Assembly: GCA_965200145.1 (NCBI GenBank)
Contig: CBDATG010000002.1
Span: 682,001-746,000 of the forward strand
Direction: 5' to 3'
DNA length: 64,000 nucleotides
Source: CBDATG01 sp965200145
GTDB taxonomy: Bacteria > Chloroflexota > Dehalococcoidia > Lucifugimonadales > Lucifugimonadaceae
The notes beneath the pieces were generated by a model. That model had not been told where the DNA came from, did no database searches, and saw nothing but the letters and a program-made list of their open reading frames with translations. Shown piece by piece: positions 45,518-55,065 of the stretch (its first letter is position 1; each line of letters begins with the position of its first letter). The translations under genes were made by a program, and so were the position numbers.

Positions 45518-47047
45518 CTATACGACCGGCTTGAATCGGTACTGAACCGCCTCCGCTAAGTGGTGATTCTCGATCGTGTCGGCGTGCTCTAGGTCTGCTA
45601 TCGTGCGGGCCACCTTCAACACTTTGTGGCAAGACCGCGCCGACATTCGCAACGCGTGCATCGCAGATTGCATGAGAGTCTTGGCCGCCTGGCTCATTAC
45701 GCAGTTATCCCACACCTCCAACGGACCCATCTGCGCGTTCGCCGCAATCTGTGAATCCTCAAAGCGAGATGCCTGTATCGCCGCAGCAGACATGATGCGC
45801 TCCCTAACCTGCTCCGAACCCTCTGCCGACGGAGGTGTCACGAGCTTCTCGTACTCAACCCGCGGCACATCGACGAACATGTCGATACGGTCCATGAGCG
45901 GTCCAGAGATGCGTCTTTGGTACCTTGCCACTCCAGACTCGCCGCAAGTGCAGCTCTGCAACTTATCGCCATAGTATCCGCACGGGCAAGGGTTCATAGC
46001 TCCAACAAGCATGAAATCGGCTGGATACGTCATCGTCGTTCTGGCTCGGCTAATCGTCACCGATCGATCTTCGAGAGGTTGCCGCAACGTTTCGAGCGAT
46101 GAGTGTCCGAACTCAGGAAGCTCATCAAGGAATAGGACACCGCGATGGCTGAGCGTGATCTCGCCCGGGCGCGGTATCGCACCACCGCCAACTAGCCCCG
46201 CATTGGAAATCGTGTAGTGGGGGGCGCGGAACGGTCGCTGAGCAATCAACGGAGTACTGGGCGGCAGCAACCCCGTGACGGAGTAGATCGTCGTGACCTC
46301 TAGCGCCTCCTCAGCCGTCATTGCAGGCATCAATGATGGCAAGCAACGCGCCGTAAGAGTCTTTCCTGAACCCGGCGGTCCGACCATAACGATGTTGTGC
46401 CGACCGGCTGCTGCGATCTCAATTGCACGCTTCGCTTGCTCCTGACCACGAACATCGCGGAGGTCGTAGTGCGACCTGACCATAGGGGCGTTCTTCGCGA
46501 GAGCCTCAACATCCTGCCCGACGTAATCCTCCAACTCCATGCCGTCCCGGAGATGCCCGACCAACTCGGCCAGAGTCGCTGTCGGTTTGACCTTCATACC
46601 CCCTACAAGCGACGCTTCGGGAGCGTTCACCTTCGGCACGTACGCCGTCTTGTATCCTGCGCGCTTCGCCACCGATATCATCGGCAACATGCCGTGCGTG
46701 GAGCGCAGACGGCCATCCAGCGAGAGCTCGCCTAGCAACGTCGACCCAGAGAGGGAGTCAGGCAGTTGACCGCTACAAACCAATATGCCGATAGCGATCG
46801 GCAGGTCGTACGAGGGGCCGCTCTTCCTGATGTCGGCCGGGGCCAGCGACACCGTGATCCTTCGCATCGGGAACTCGGCGCCCGAGTTCTTGATCGCCGC
46901 TCGAACGCGTTCCCTTGACTCCTGAACCGCCGCGTCCGGTAGCCCAACGATGTTGAACTTCGGTAATCCGGGCGAGATATCAACCTCTACCTCGACGATG
47001 TGCCCATCGAGTCCTTCCAACGCACAAGTGCTAGTCTTCGCCAACAT
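45518..47047 (-). CDS. comM: ComM/YifB-family Mg-chelatase-like AAA+ ATPase
   Basis: 509 aa from the ATG at 47047 with GGAG upstream; the longer frame starts in non-coding sequence. N-terminal ChlI-like domain (V-E-V-D-I-S-P-G-L-P-K-F-N-I-V-G-L-P-D), Walker A G-P-P-G-S-G-K-T, Walker B-type L-F-L-D-E-L-P-E-F, zinc-like C-P-C-G-Y-Y-G-D ... C-T-C motif, and C-terminal Mg-chelatase helices. ComM is a helicase that promotes branch migration during natural transformation. Confidence 0.93.
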   Translation of the reverse strand: MLAKTSTCALEGLDGHIVEVEVDISPGLPKFNIVGLPDAAVQESRERVRAAIKNSGAEFPMRRITVSLAPADIRKSGPSYDLPIAIGILVCSGQLPDSLSGSTLLGELSLDGRLRSTHGMLPMISVAKRAGYKTAYVPKVNAPEASLVGGMKVKPTATLAELVGHLRDGMELEDYVGQDVEALAKNAPMVRSHYDLRDVRGQEQAKRAIEIAAAGRHNIVMVGPPGSGKTLTARCLPSLMPAMTAEEALEVTTIYSVTGLLPPSTPLIAQRPFRAPHYTISNAGLVGGGAIPRPGEITLSHRGVLFLDELPEFGHSSLETLRQPLEDRSVTISRARTTMTYPADFMLVGAMNPCPCGYYGDKLQSCTCGESGVARYQRRISGPLMDRIDMFVDVPRVEYEKLVTPPSAEGSEQVRERIMSAAAIQASRFEDSQIAANAQMGPLEVWDNCVMSQAAKTLMQSAMHALRMSARSCHKVLKVARTIADLEHADTIENHHLAEAVQYRFKPVV

Positions 47048-47274
47048 GACAATACTCCGTTCATCGACTCGATAGAGCCGCAATAGATCGTTGTGCCCTA
47101 ACAATTCGTTGAACACAATTGCAATCTTCTACACAAGATGCACTTAACGTCAACGGGCAAGTGGCGAAGAGGTTCGAATAAACAGGCTCGCATCCGCTAC
47201 CCGCAAAGGTAGATGGCCGATATAGTTACACAAGCCGCGAAGCTCGCGGAATACCTCAATCGCTTCAGCATCCC

Positions 47275-48192
47275 ATGCCAATCAATCTCGAGACCTCCGG
47301 CCACGTTGCCACTATCACGATTGACAACCCTGATCGGGCTAACGTAATCACGCACCAGACAGCACGCGAACTCGACTCTGCTTGGCGGGTATGTCAAGAC
47401 GACCACAACATCCGAGCTGTGGTCCTCACCGCCGTAGGCACTAGACACTTCTCGGCTGGACACGATTTGCGCCAGCCCGACGACATCAGTGCCGACGACT
47501 TCGACTTGATTGGACTTGAACGAACTTTCCGACCCTTGTCTGCCACCGTGAACGGGTTTCAATCCGGTGCCGATCCCTCGATGGCCGATCATTTCCCACG
47601 AATAACCAAACCTGTGATTGCCGCGGTGAACGGCATGGCAGTAGGTGCCGGACTTTACGTGCTGTTGGCATCAACCGACATACGGATTGCCGCGCGTGGT
47701 AATGCGAGATTCAAGTTCGGCCTGGTTGGGCGAGGTTGGATCGGTGCCGGGCCGAGCGCGACGTTGTTACTCAAGCAACTGCGATACGTCGATGCGATGC
47801 GGTTGTTGCTCCAAGACCCGACGATCGACGCAGATGAGGCCGTCCGGATCGGGCTGATTAATGAAGCGGTCGAACCGTCCGAATTGATGCCCAGAACACA
47901 GGCGATAGCCGCTCAACTCGCTGGGCTTCCCGTACACGCCGTCCGATTCATCAAGGAGTTCGCCCACAGGTTCTCAGAACTGCCAACTGAGCAGGCGTGG
48001 CGCGTACAGTCTTTGATGAACGACTTGCTACTTCACGACACTGCCGACGGAACCGAAGGGAGGAAGGCATTCTCTGAGCGACGGGAGCCAGAATGGACTG
48101 GAGACTACGCGAACGCGAAGGTTCGGGTGAGCGAGTTGACAGACCAAGAACGCAAACGTCTGGACGAATTGCGGCGCGAGTTCAATTGGTAG
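47275..48192 (+). CDS. Enoyl-CoA hydratase/isomerase family protein
   Basis: 305 aa, crotonase fold. N-terminal T-I-D-N-P-D-R-A-N-V, oxyanion-hole segments H-F-S-A-G-H-D-L and A-A-V-N-G-M-A-V-G-A-G-L, and C-terminal helices with a charged tail. The usual hydratase Glu positions are not obvious, so the exact reaction (hydratase, isomerase or decarboxylase) is open. No neighbouring beta-oxidation genes. Confidence 0.88.
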   Translation: MPINLETSGHVATITIDNPDRANVITHQTARELDSAWRVCQDDHNIRAVVLTAVGTRHFSAGHDLRQPDDISADDFDLIGLERTFRPLSATVNGFQSGADPSMADHFPRITKPVIAAVNGMAVGAGLYVLLASTDIRIAARGNARFKFGLVGRGWIGAGPSATLLLKQLRYVDAMRLLLQDPTIDADEAVRIGLINEAVEPSELMPRTQAIAAQLAGLPVHAVRFIKEFAHRFSELPTEQAWRVQSLMNDLLLHDTADGTEGRKAFSERREPEWTGDYANAKVRVSELTDQERKRLDELRREFNW

Positions 48193-48489
48193 AGAATCAC
48201 ACGCCTAGGCCTCATGGACCTTGAGGTCTCGCGCTTTCCCAAGGGTTAAGGTCTGTCCGTAACCTAATTTGGCGCACTCTGATCCGAACGATAACAAATG
48301 GCTGACCGATGGCGATACGCACAGGGCGACCATCCGCCCTACTGCACGTGTGTGGAGTGTTCCGACTCTCGCGGACGCGGTAAGCCACGCTCTCGGCAGG
48401 ACAGCGCGTCGACCAATCCTCTCAGACGTATGCTGGACTGGGTTCGCCGGAGGTTCAATGTCGGGTGATGCCTTTTACAGTAACGCGAT
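48193..48489. other. 297-bp intergenic stretch
   Basis: Lies between two genes facing each other. A plus-strand frame starting at a TTG (48269) runs through it and on across the next gene in antisense; its composition gives no support. Nothing else seen. Confidence 0.4.
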
Positions 48490-48720
48490 TCAACGCCTTG
48501 AACCGTGGTCTGTGAAGTATCTAGACCATACCCAACCCAAGACACCACCGACCGTCGCACAGAACGGTAACCCGAAAGCGAAATTGATAATCAGCAACGA
48601 CCTGACAGACCCTTCTCCACCCGTGAAGATTCCAGGTTGGAGGAGTATCAGCCCTGTAGAGACCGCGATCATAAACGCTCCTAAGGCTGCACCGGCAATG
48701 ACGTACTGTTGTCGAGACAT
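48490..48720 (-). CDS. Small two-helix membrane protein
   Basis: 76 aa from the ATG at 48720 with AGGA eight bases upstream; a TTG two codons earlier is possible. Two hydrophobic helices (A-G-A-A-L-G-A-F-M-I-A-V-S-T-G-L and I-I-N-F-A-F-G-L-P-F-C-A-T-V-G-G-V) separated by a short polar loop, ending H-G-S-R-R. It is divergent from the dehydratase gene. No family recognised. Confidence 0.55.
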   Translation of the reverse strand: MSRQQYVIAGAALGAFMIAVSTGLILLQPGIFTGGEGSVRSLLIINFAFGLPFCATVGGVLGWVWSRYFTDHGSRR

Positions 48721-48748
48721 ACACAAATCCTAACCACCACATCGCAAC

Positions 48749-50491
48749 TTGAATCCGAAAACGAACACTGGACATGTACTCCGTAGCCAAGCCTGGTTCG
48801 GTCCGCGCAATCTTGAGGGGTTCCTGCATCGCGCCGGCCTCAAGAGCCAGGGCTGGAGCGAGGAGTCGTTCGCCGACAAACCCGTGGTCGGAATCGCAAA
48901 CTCCTGGAGCGAAGCCACACACTGCAACGCGCACCTGCGAACCGTCGCAGAACATGTGAAACGCGGAGTCATCGCGGCGGGTGGTTTCCCAATAGAGTTT
49001 CCCACCATCTCACTCGGCGAGTTCTTCTTGAACCCGACATCTATGCTCTACCGAAACTTGATGGCGATGGACGTCGAGGAGATGATCCGAGGCCTACCGA
49101 TAGACGCGGTGGTCCTGCTCGCAGGTTGTGACAAAACTACTCCCGCCATGCTCATGGGTGCGGCATCTGCCGACCTGCCCGCGTTGATCGTGACAGGGGG
49201 ACCGCAGCTCAAAGGCAATTGGCGGAACGAAGAACTGGGTTCTTGCACAGACTGCCGTCGCTACTGGACAGAACTACGAGCTGGGAACATCACACAGTCA
49301 GATTACGACTTTATGGAGGAGTCCATTTACCGCTCTGCCGGGCACTGCATGGTCATGGGCACGGCCAGCACGATGGCGGTGATGTGCGAAGCGTTGGGTA
49401 TGGCTCTACCGGGCACGGCAGCGATACCTGGCGCCGACGCACGTCGAATGCGCGCAGCCGAACAGGCCGGACGGACCGCGGTCAACCTCATCGGATACGA
49501 AGTCAGACCGTCCCAGATCATGACCGAATCAGCGTTCCGCAACGCCGCCATCACGCTCCTGGCACTCGGAGGTTCAACGAACGCCATCATCCACCTAACA
49601 GCGATCGCAGGCCGGTGCGGCATTGACCTCCCTCCGAGCATTTGGAACGAGCTGTCGGCGCGGACGCCAGTCATCGCAAATCTGAAACCATCCGGCGAGT
49701 ATCTGATGGAAGATTTCTTCTACGCTGGTGGCGCACCCGCGTTCTTCAAGAAGATCGCCCCCCTGCTCGAACACGCATCGCCGAACGTGTCTGGTGCCAC
49801 GATGGGCGAGATCATCGATGACGCGGAGTGTTACAACGATGACGTAATCAGGGGTCTGGAAGATGCGTTGCACCCAACCGGCGGCGTCACGGTATTGCGC
49901 GGCACTTTGGCTCCAGACACCGCCGTAATCAAAACATCCGCCGCTTCCCCAGGACTCCTTCAGCACGAGGGGCGCGCCGTTGTCTTCGAGAGCCCCGAGG
50001 ATCTCGAGCATCGAATCGACGACCCTGACCTCGATGTGAACCCTGACGATGTCTTAGTGATGCGTTCAGCAGGCCCTGTCGGCGGTCCGGGCATGCCCGA
50101 GGCAGGGTTCCTGCCGTTGCCCAAGAAACTGTTGGCACGCGGTGTCAGGGACATGGTGCGCATCTCGGACGCTCGGATGAGCGGCACGGCTTTCGGCACG
50201 ATCGTGCTACATGTCTCACCAGAGTCCGCCATCGGCGGACCCTTGGCACTGGTTCGCAACGGCGACCAGATCAGGCTGGATGCCACAAAAGGGACTTTAG
50301 ACCTCTTAGTCAATGGCGACGAACTGAATCGGCGTCGCGCGGATTCCTCTGCCAACGGAAACTCGACCAGTCACGAAGACCGTGGATACGCGCATCTCTA
50401 CAATCGCCATGTAATGCAGGCTCAATTTGGCTGCGACTTTGACTTCGCAGTCGGTAAGTCGCCAGTCAACACCCGCGTTCGCATGGGATGA
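48749..50491 (+). CDS. IlvD/Edd-family dehydratase, sugar-acid type
   Basis: 580 aa from a TTG start. Iron-sulfur cysteines in T-H-C-N-A-H, L-A-G-C-D-K-T and A-G-H-C-M-V-M-G-T-A-S-T-M. The last motif (M-G-T-A-S-T-M rather than M-x-T-A-N-T-M) is characteristic of aldonate dehydratases (arabonate/xylonate-type) and not of the amino-acid biosynthetic IlvD. The C-terminus keeps S-D-A-R-M-S-G-T-A-F-G and H-V-S-P-E-S-A-I-G-G-P. It probably dehydrates a sugar acid, matching the lactonases in this window. Confidence 0.9.
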   Translation: MNPKTNTGHVLRSQAWFGPRNLEGFLHRAGLKSQGWSEESFADKPVVGIANSWSEATHCNAHLRTVAEHVKRGVIAAGGFPIEFPTISLGEFFLNPTSMLYRNLMAMDVEEMIRGLPIDAVVLLAGCDKTTPAMLMGAASADLPALIVTGGPQLKGNWRNEELGSCTDCRRYWTELRAGNITQSDYDFMEESIYRSAGHCMVMGTASTMAVMCEALGMALPGTAAIPGADARRMRAAEQAGRTAVNLIGYEVRPSQIMTESAFRNAAITLLALGGSTNAIIHLTAIAGRCGIDLPPSIWNELSARTPVIANLKPSGEYLMEDFFYAGGAPAFFKKIAPLLEHASPNVSGATMGEIIDDAECYNDDVIRGLEDALHPTGGVTVLRGTLAPDTAVIKTSAASPGLLQHEGRAVVFESPEDLEHRIDDPDLDVNPDDVLVMRSAGPVGGPGMPEAGFLPLPKKLLARGVRDMVRISDARMSGTAFGTIVLHVSPESAIGGPLALVRNGDQIRLDATKGTLDLLVNGDELNRRRADSSANGNSTSHEDRGYAHLYNRHVMQAQFGCDFDFAVGKSPVNTRVRMG

Positions 50492-50692
50492 ACCTTCCGA
50501 CGACACCTCAAGCCATGACACGGAGCGGTTTCCCAATCACAACTACGACCCTGATCGGTGTCTGTCGGAACGCTGTCGGTTATTCTCTAACGAGCGTGCG
50601 TCTAGCGTGCTGGACATACGGGTGCCCCGGCGCATGTTGAACAACACTGATCCGATCCTTTTTCGTCCCCAACCAACCTCGCAGCTACTTCG

Positions 50693-51418
50693 ATGTCGTT
50701 CACTGTCCGTAATCTCGTCGTTGGTGCGACACTCGTCGTGTTCGCAACCACCACGCTATCGACGGCCTGCACTGCCGAACCCACACCTACCCCAGTACCG
50801 CCCACACCGACAACTGAACCTCTCACGGCGGAATTTGTGGTAGCAGAATCGCGCGCTGCTATGGCGGCGACGAAGAGTGCTTGGTTCCAGTTGGACCATA
50901 TCAATGGTTACCTCCCTCTTTACGGCGCGCAGATTTCGGAGATGGAGGGCGCGGTTACTGAGAACGGCGCTGAAATAGTTACCAGCGCGTCCCTCGGTAG
51001 GCTCTATATTGAAATCCAGATCGTCATCGTTGACGGACGCATCTGGGTCACTAACCCACTGACCGGTGAATGGGAGGAAACCGGAGACCCCGATCAGCCG
51101 TTCATATGGAGCTTGACGGATGGCGTTACCTCTATCTTTGATGCCGTGGCCGATCCGGATTTCATAGAACCACCAGACGGCGGCGCAGACTTCAGGGTCG
51201 GAGCAGACGTGCCATCAGACGCTTTCAACGCCCTATTCTTCGACGCGGCGACATCCAGTGAAGATGTCTATCTCAACGCGACTATTGATCGAGACACCTT
51301 CTTGGTTGAAAAGCTCGAAATTGAAGGCCAGTTGACCAATAACGACTCGTGGGACACCAAGCGGACACTGAGACTCTCTCGATTCGGCGAGTCATTCGAC
51401 ATCAAACCGCCTGCCTAG
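50693..51418 (+). CDS. LppX/LprAFG-family lipoprotein
   Basis: 241 aa. Lipoprotein signal ending L-S-T-A-C (Cys26), a short Thr/Pro linker, then about 195 residues with the beta-rich LppX_LprAFG layout (strands such as W-F-Q-L-D-H-I-N, R-L-Y-I-E-I-Q-I-V-I-V-D-G-R-I-W-V-T-N-P, V-Y-L-N-A-T-I-D-R-D-T-F-L-V-E-K-L). In mycobacteria this family forms a hydrophobic pocket that carries acylated lipids. It stands directly before a P55-like MFS gene, 114 bp apart, as lprG does. Confidence 0.8.
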   Translation: MSFTVRNLVVGATLVVFATTTLSTACTAEPTPTPVPPTPTTEPLTAEFVVAESRAAMAATKSAWFQLDHINGYLPLYGAQISEMEGAVTENGAEIVTSASLGRLYIEIQIVIVDGRIWVTNPLTGEWEETGDPDQPFIWSLTDGVTSIFDAVADPDFIEPPDGGADFRVGADVPSDAFNALFFDAATSSEDVYLNATIDRDTFLVEKLEIEGQLTNNDSWDTKRTLRLSRFGESFDIKPPA

Positions 51419-51532
51419 GCTTCCCAGATGCCGGCGCATTCTATCGGGACACACGCCTAATAACCGATTCCCAAATCAGCGTGTCAAATCGGTGCCGATC
51501 GTGCGTAACTTCGCATCGCAAGCCTGTATGCC

Positions 51533-53074
51533 ATGACTTCTAGACTGCGAGCCATATCCCCTTACGTCGCGTTCCTGCCGTTGTGCTACGGAGTGTTTAT
51601 CGCAGCCGACGACCAGACAGTAGTCGCTACCGTCTTGCCAGATGTCCTGACCAGCCTGAAGGTACCCGCAACTGACATAGACCGCGCCGCATGGTTGATC
51701 ATCGCATTCCTAATCGGCTATTCCGCAACGATGCCAGTCATGGGACGCATCTCAGACCGCTGGGGATACCGTCGCGCATTTCTTGCGGCTCTATTTATAT
51801 TCACATTGGGTTCTGCCCTCGTCGCCATCAGTCCGAGCATCCCTGATTGGTTCGAGGACGTACCCGTCTTGGAACTCGATCGTTACCGATTCATGATCGC
51901 GGCGCGTGTCGTTCAATCCATTGGCGCGGGCGCAGTTATTCCAATCGCCCTCGCATCTGCCGGGGACATCGTCGGATTCGGACGACGAGCAGTCGCATAC
52001 GGCATGGTCGGCGCAAGCGCGGAAGCAGGAGGAGTGATCGGTCCACTCTGGGGAGGCACCATCAACGAATGGATCGGATGGGAGTTCGCATTCTGGTTCA
52101 ACATACCGCTCGCCGTAATCGCCGCCGCTGTCTTGCTCCTGATGCCTAGTGGAAAGACAAACCAAGTAAAGGTTGACTGGCTGGCGAGCACCATCTTCGC
52201 ATTCGCGCTCACAGCTTCTACATTGGCTGTATTCCGAATTTCGGACCCCGACATGCCCATGTTCATCCTCGGATTGATGTCGATCGGCGCGGTCGTTTTG
52301 CTCGTGATTAGAGTCACCGGAACGGGATTCCACGATCGCATTCCAGACCGGCTAGTCGATTGGACAGGCGACGCGTTCACAACTAGGAGCCCGTCGCTGC
52401 CGCGATACCTCTTCGGGATGCGCGACTTCATCTACGCAAACCTTGCCCACCTGTTGATCGGCGCGGCTTTGATGATCGGACTCGTCTCGATCCCGTTGAT
52501 GTCTGGCACCATTTACCGCCTCAGCGCATTCGAATCAGGGTTGTGGCTGATGCGCATGATGTTGGCGCTCGGCGTGTTCGCGTTCGTAGGAGGGTTAATC
52601 ACGCAACGTTTCGGGACGCGCATTCCCACCGTGGCGGGTCTACTCTGCTCAAGCGTCGGATACATCATGCTCTCTGGATGGCAACTAAATGTCTCTGAGC
52701 CAATGATTACCGTCACCCTCGTCCTCATCGGAGCCGGTTTCGGACTCGTTATCGCTCCCATTGCAGATAACGCGCTCGCGAGAGTAGAAGGACATGACAG
52801 GGGCGTTGCGGCGGGTATCGTGACCCTGTCCCGCAATGTCGGAATGACGCTCGGTCTCGCCATCATTGCACCGCTAGGAACGGCGCAATTCGTCTCGAAT
52901 GCGCCCGGGATCGCAGAGCTGCTCGCAGATGCAACCGTTGCGAACCAGGTCGGTTTGGAGGTGTTCCACACCTTTGCACGATTCGCCGCCGGTGCCTGCG
53001 TCGTTGGAATACTGCCCGCGTGGCTCATGGCGCGAGTAAAGATCGACACACAAGCAGAAGTTTCGCCAGCTTAG
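51533..53074 (+). CDS. MFS transporter, DHA2/P55-like
   Basis: 513 aa with about 14 predicted helices. An acidic pair in helix 1 (F-I-A-A-D-D-Q-T-V-V-A-T-V), then I-A-F-L-I-G-Y-S-A-T-M-P-V-M-G-R-I-S-D-R-W-G (the MFS A motif) and A-R-V-V-Q-S-I-G-A-G-A (B-like). Wording near helix 1-2 closely follows the pattern known from mycobacterial P55 (Rv1410c), which acts with LprG in exporting triacylated lipids. With the upstream lipoprotein it probably forms a lipid or drug exporter; that is inference from the pairing. Confidence 0.88.
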   Translation: MTSRLRAISPYVAFLPLCYGVFIAADDQTVVATVLPDVLTSLKVPATDIDRAAWLIIAFLIGYSATMPVMGRISDRWGYRRAFLAALFIFTLGSALVAISPSIPDWFEDVPVLELDRYRFMIAARVVQSIGAGAVIPIALASAGDIVGFGRRAVAYGMVGASAEAGGVIGPLWGGTINEWIGWEFAFWFNIPLAVIAAAVLLLMPSGKTNQVKVDWLASTIFAFALTASTLAVFRISDPDMPMFILGLMSIGAVVLLVIRVTGTGFHDRIPDRLVDWTGDAFTTRSPSLPRYLFGMRDFIYANLAHLLIGAALMIGLVSIPLMSGTIYRLSAFESGLWLMRMMLALGVFAFVGGLITQRFGTRIPTVAGLLCSSVGYIMLSGWQLNVSEPMITVTLVLIGAGFGLVIAPIADNALARVEGHDRGVAAGIVTLSRNVGMTLGLAIIAPLGTAQFVSNAPGIAELLADATVANQVGLEVFHTFARFAAGACVVGILPAWLMARVKIDTQAEVSPA

Positions 53075-53173
53075 AAATCGAAACCTCTGATTCTTGTGCA
53101 CAGCGTCGGCAGATTTGCCTATACTTACTGCAATCGCCGCATTCGGCGGCATAGCATCTGAGAATCACCCACC

Positions 53174-54130
53174 GTGGGCGAACACGTGACTAATCGCGAT
53201 CCAAGCACTTTCCGAACCTCGGTCCGAAAGCCGGACGACTTCGGCGCGTATTGGGCCGATACGCTGGTTGCCGCGGAGTCAGTCCCACTTAACCCGTCGT
53301 TCACTCCTGACACGATGCGCTCCGATGACAAGATCGAGGTGTTTCATGCCGAGTACGACAGCTACGGCGGCCTACGAATAGCAGGTTGGTACGCGCGGCC
53401 ACGCGAATCTAATGGGCAGCTTCCAGGCTACCTGTTTGTCCCTGGGTATGTCAGCGAGCCCAAGATGCCGACCGACCTCGCGTATGCGGGATACGCAGCA
53501 TTCTCCGCCGCGCCTAGAAACAAGCTCCGTAGCAATGGCGTGTTCAATCCGGGATACCCGGGACTGCTCACGCACAACATCGACAAGCGCACCGAGTATG
53601 GATACCGTGGCTTCTATATGGATGCGGTCAGGGCACGAGATCTGCTGGCGAGCTTGGACGAAGTTGATGAGACACGAATCGGAGTGCAAGGCGGAAGCCA
53701 AGGCGGCGCTCTCACGTTACTCGTCTCTTCGTTGCGACCCGACGGGATCGCCTGCGCGTCGGCGGGCGCGCCATATCTATGCTCGATGATGGACTCGGCG
53801 TCACTCACGCGCTCTTACCCTTACGAAGAGATCAACGACTATTTGCGCATGTATCCCGAACGCGAGGCAATCGTAAGGGAAACGTTAGACCTGCACGATA
53901 TCCACAACTTTGTCAACCGCATCCGGTGTCCCATAATCGTCAACATCGGGAAAATGGACGATGTCTGCCCTCCTGAAACTGGCTACGAAGTCTTCCGGGC
54001 AATCGGAAGTCTCGACAAGACGCTCTACGAATACGACGACTGCGCCCACGATTCTGGGAGCGCCGTAGGTCACGATGCAATCATGAAATCATTCATGGAA
54101 TCACACCTACAACCGACTCCAGTAGCCTGA
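53174..54130 (+). CDS. Acetylxylan esterase/cephalosporin deacetylase-type hydrolase
   Basis: 318 aa from a GTG. AXE1-type alpha/beta hydrolase: oxyanion/early motif L-F-V-P-G-Y, nucleophile elbow Q-G-G-S-Q-G-G, acid Asp in G-K-M-D-D-V-C-P-P and base His in C-A-H-D-S-G or V-G-H-D. These enzymes remove acetyl groups from sugars or antibiotics. The next gene is a related protein, 13 bp downstream. Confidence 0.88.
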   Translation: MGEHVTNRDPSTFRTSVRKPDDFGAYWADTLVAAESVPLNPSFTPDTMRSDDKIEVFHAEYDSYGGLRIAGWYARPRESNGQLPGYLFVPGYVSEPKMPTDLAYAGYAAFSAAPRNKLRSNGVFNPGYPGLLTHNIDKRTEYGYRGFYMDAVRARDLLASLDEVDETRIGVQGGSQGGALTLLVSSLRPDGIACASAGAPYLCSMMDSASLTRSYPYEEINDYLRMYPEREAIVRETLDLHDIHNFVNRIRCPIIVNIGKMDDVCPPETGYEVFRAIGSLDKTLYEYDDCAHDSGSAVGHDAIMKSFMESHLQPTPVA

Positions 54131-54143
54131 CACCCAACTTCGC

Positions 54144-55010
54144 ATGAACGAATACTGGCAATCCACCATAGACGCGGCGAAAGAGGCCGGGGCCACATCG
54201 CATCCCGATATCCGTCCGTTGCCGATTCGTGACAACGAGACTTCAAACGCGTATACCGTCGAGTTCGATGGGCACGACGGCTACCCGCTGTTCGCGTACC
54301 TGCATGTTCCCAAAACCGACGGCCCGCACATCCCACTGTTTCAAGCCCCCGGATACGGGAGCGTCGTCGCAGTGCCCGCTTTCGAGCGACGGTCCCGCTA
54401 CATCGTGGCCGCCCTGTGCCACCGCGGCCAGCGTCACGCAAACTCACGCTTCCAAGCGGCTTACCCAGGGTTGTTGACGCACGGTCTAGATGATCCAGAC
54501 AGATACATCTGGCGCGACATAGTCGCAGACTGCATCACAGCCATACACGGGTTGATGCGATACCCGACAGTAGACGTGTCCAAGCTCGCCGTTTCTGGCG
54601 GAGACTTGGCTTGGTTGACAGCCGCGTTCACACCCGAAGTCCGAACGCTCCAAGTCAGCGGACTCACGTTTGCGGACTTGGAAACCCGTCTGGCATCCAA
54701 CCCAGACTATCCCCTGAAAGAGTTCAACGACTTCAAACGATGCTCCCCAGGCGATTGGGAAATCGCAAAGTCGACGCTAGCAAATTTCGATCCGTTATTG
54801 TCAGCGAATGAAATCGAAGCCGACTCGATACTGATCTCATGTGCCGAAGGCGAACGCGTCTACTCCGAACGGTTGGCATCGGAACTCACCGGCGCAACGA
54901 CAGTGCGCGTCAACACGGGCAAGGGGCATTTAGACCACGTCGCCGTCGAAGAGTGGCTCGCCGAAGCGTGTGGCACCACGCCCGGGCCTGTGCACTACCC
55001 TCGCTATTAA
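54144..55010 (+). CDS. Acetylxylan-esterase-like protein lacking the catalytic serine
   Basis: 288 aa, the same fold as the preceding gene (L-F-Q-A-P-G-Y-G-S-V; A-Y-P-G-L-L-T-H matches P-G-Y-P-G-L-L-T-H). At the nucleophile elbow it has V-S-G-G-D-L-A-W, so the Ser is replaced by Asp, and the acid motif M-D-D-V-C-P-P becomes A-E-G-E-R-V-Y; a His remains in G-K-G-H-L-D-H. It is probably a non-hydrolytic partner or a binding protein. Co-transcribed with the intact enzyme. Confidence 0.82.
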   Translation: MNEYWQSTIDAAKEAGATSHPDIRPLPIRDNETSNAYTVEFDGHDGYPLFAYLHVPKTDGPHIPLFQAPGYGSVVAVPAFERRSRYIVAALCHRGQRHANSRFQAAYPGLLTHGLDDPDRYIWRDIVADCITAIHGLMRYPTVDVSKLAVSGGDLAWLTAAFTPEVRTLQVSGLTFADLETRLASNPDYPLKEFNDFKRCSPGDWEIAKSTLANFDPLLSANEIEADSILISCAEGERVYSERLASELTGATTVRVNTGKGHLDHVAVEEWLAEACGTTPGPVHYPRY

Positions 55011-55065
55011 CTAGCGTCTCGGGTTCGTTGTCAGCGCGCGTCGATCCGATCGCGCCAAACCAAAC

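Noticed and set aside
48269..48733. Plus-strand 154-aa ORF before the dehydratase gene
   Set aside because: TTG start, no recognisable motif, and half of it is antisense to the small membrane protein gene that has better support. Not fully excluded for its first 70 codons.
53094..53125. TTGTGC ... TATACT promoter candidate before the esterase gene
   Set aside because: The spacing of 20 bases between the hexamers is too long for a confident call.
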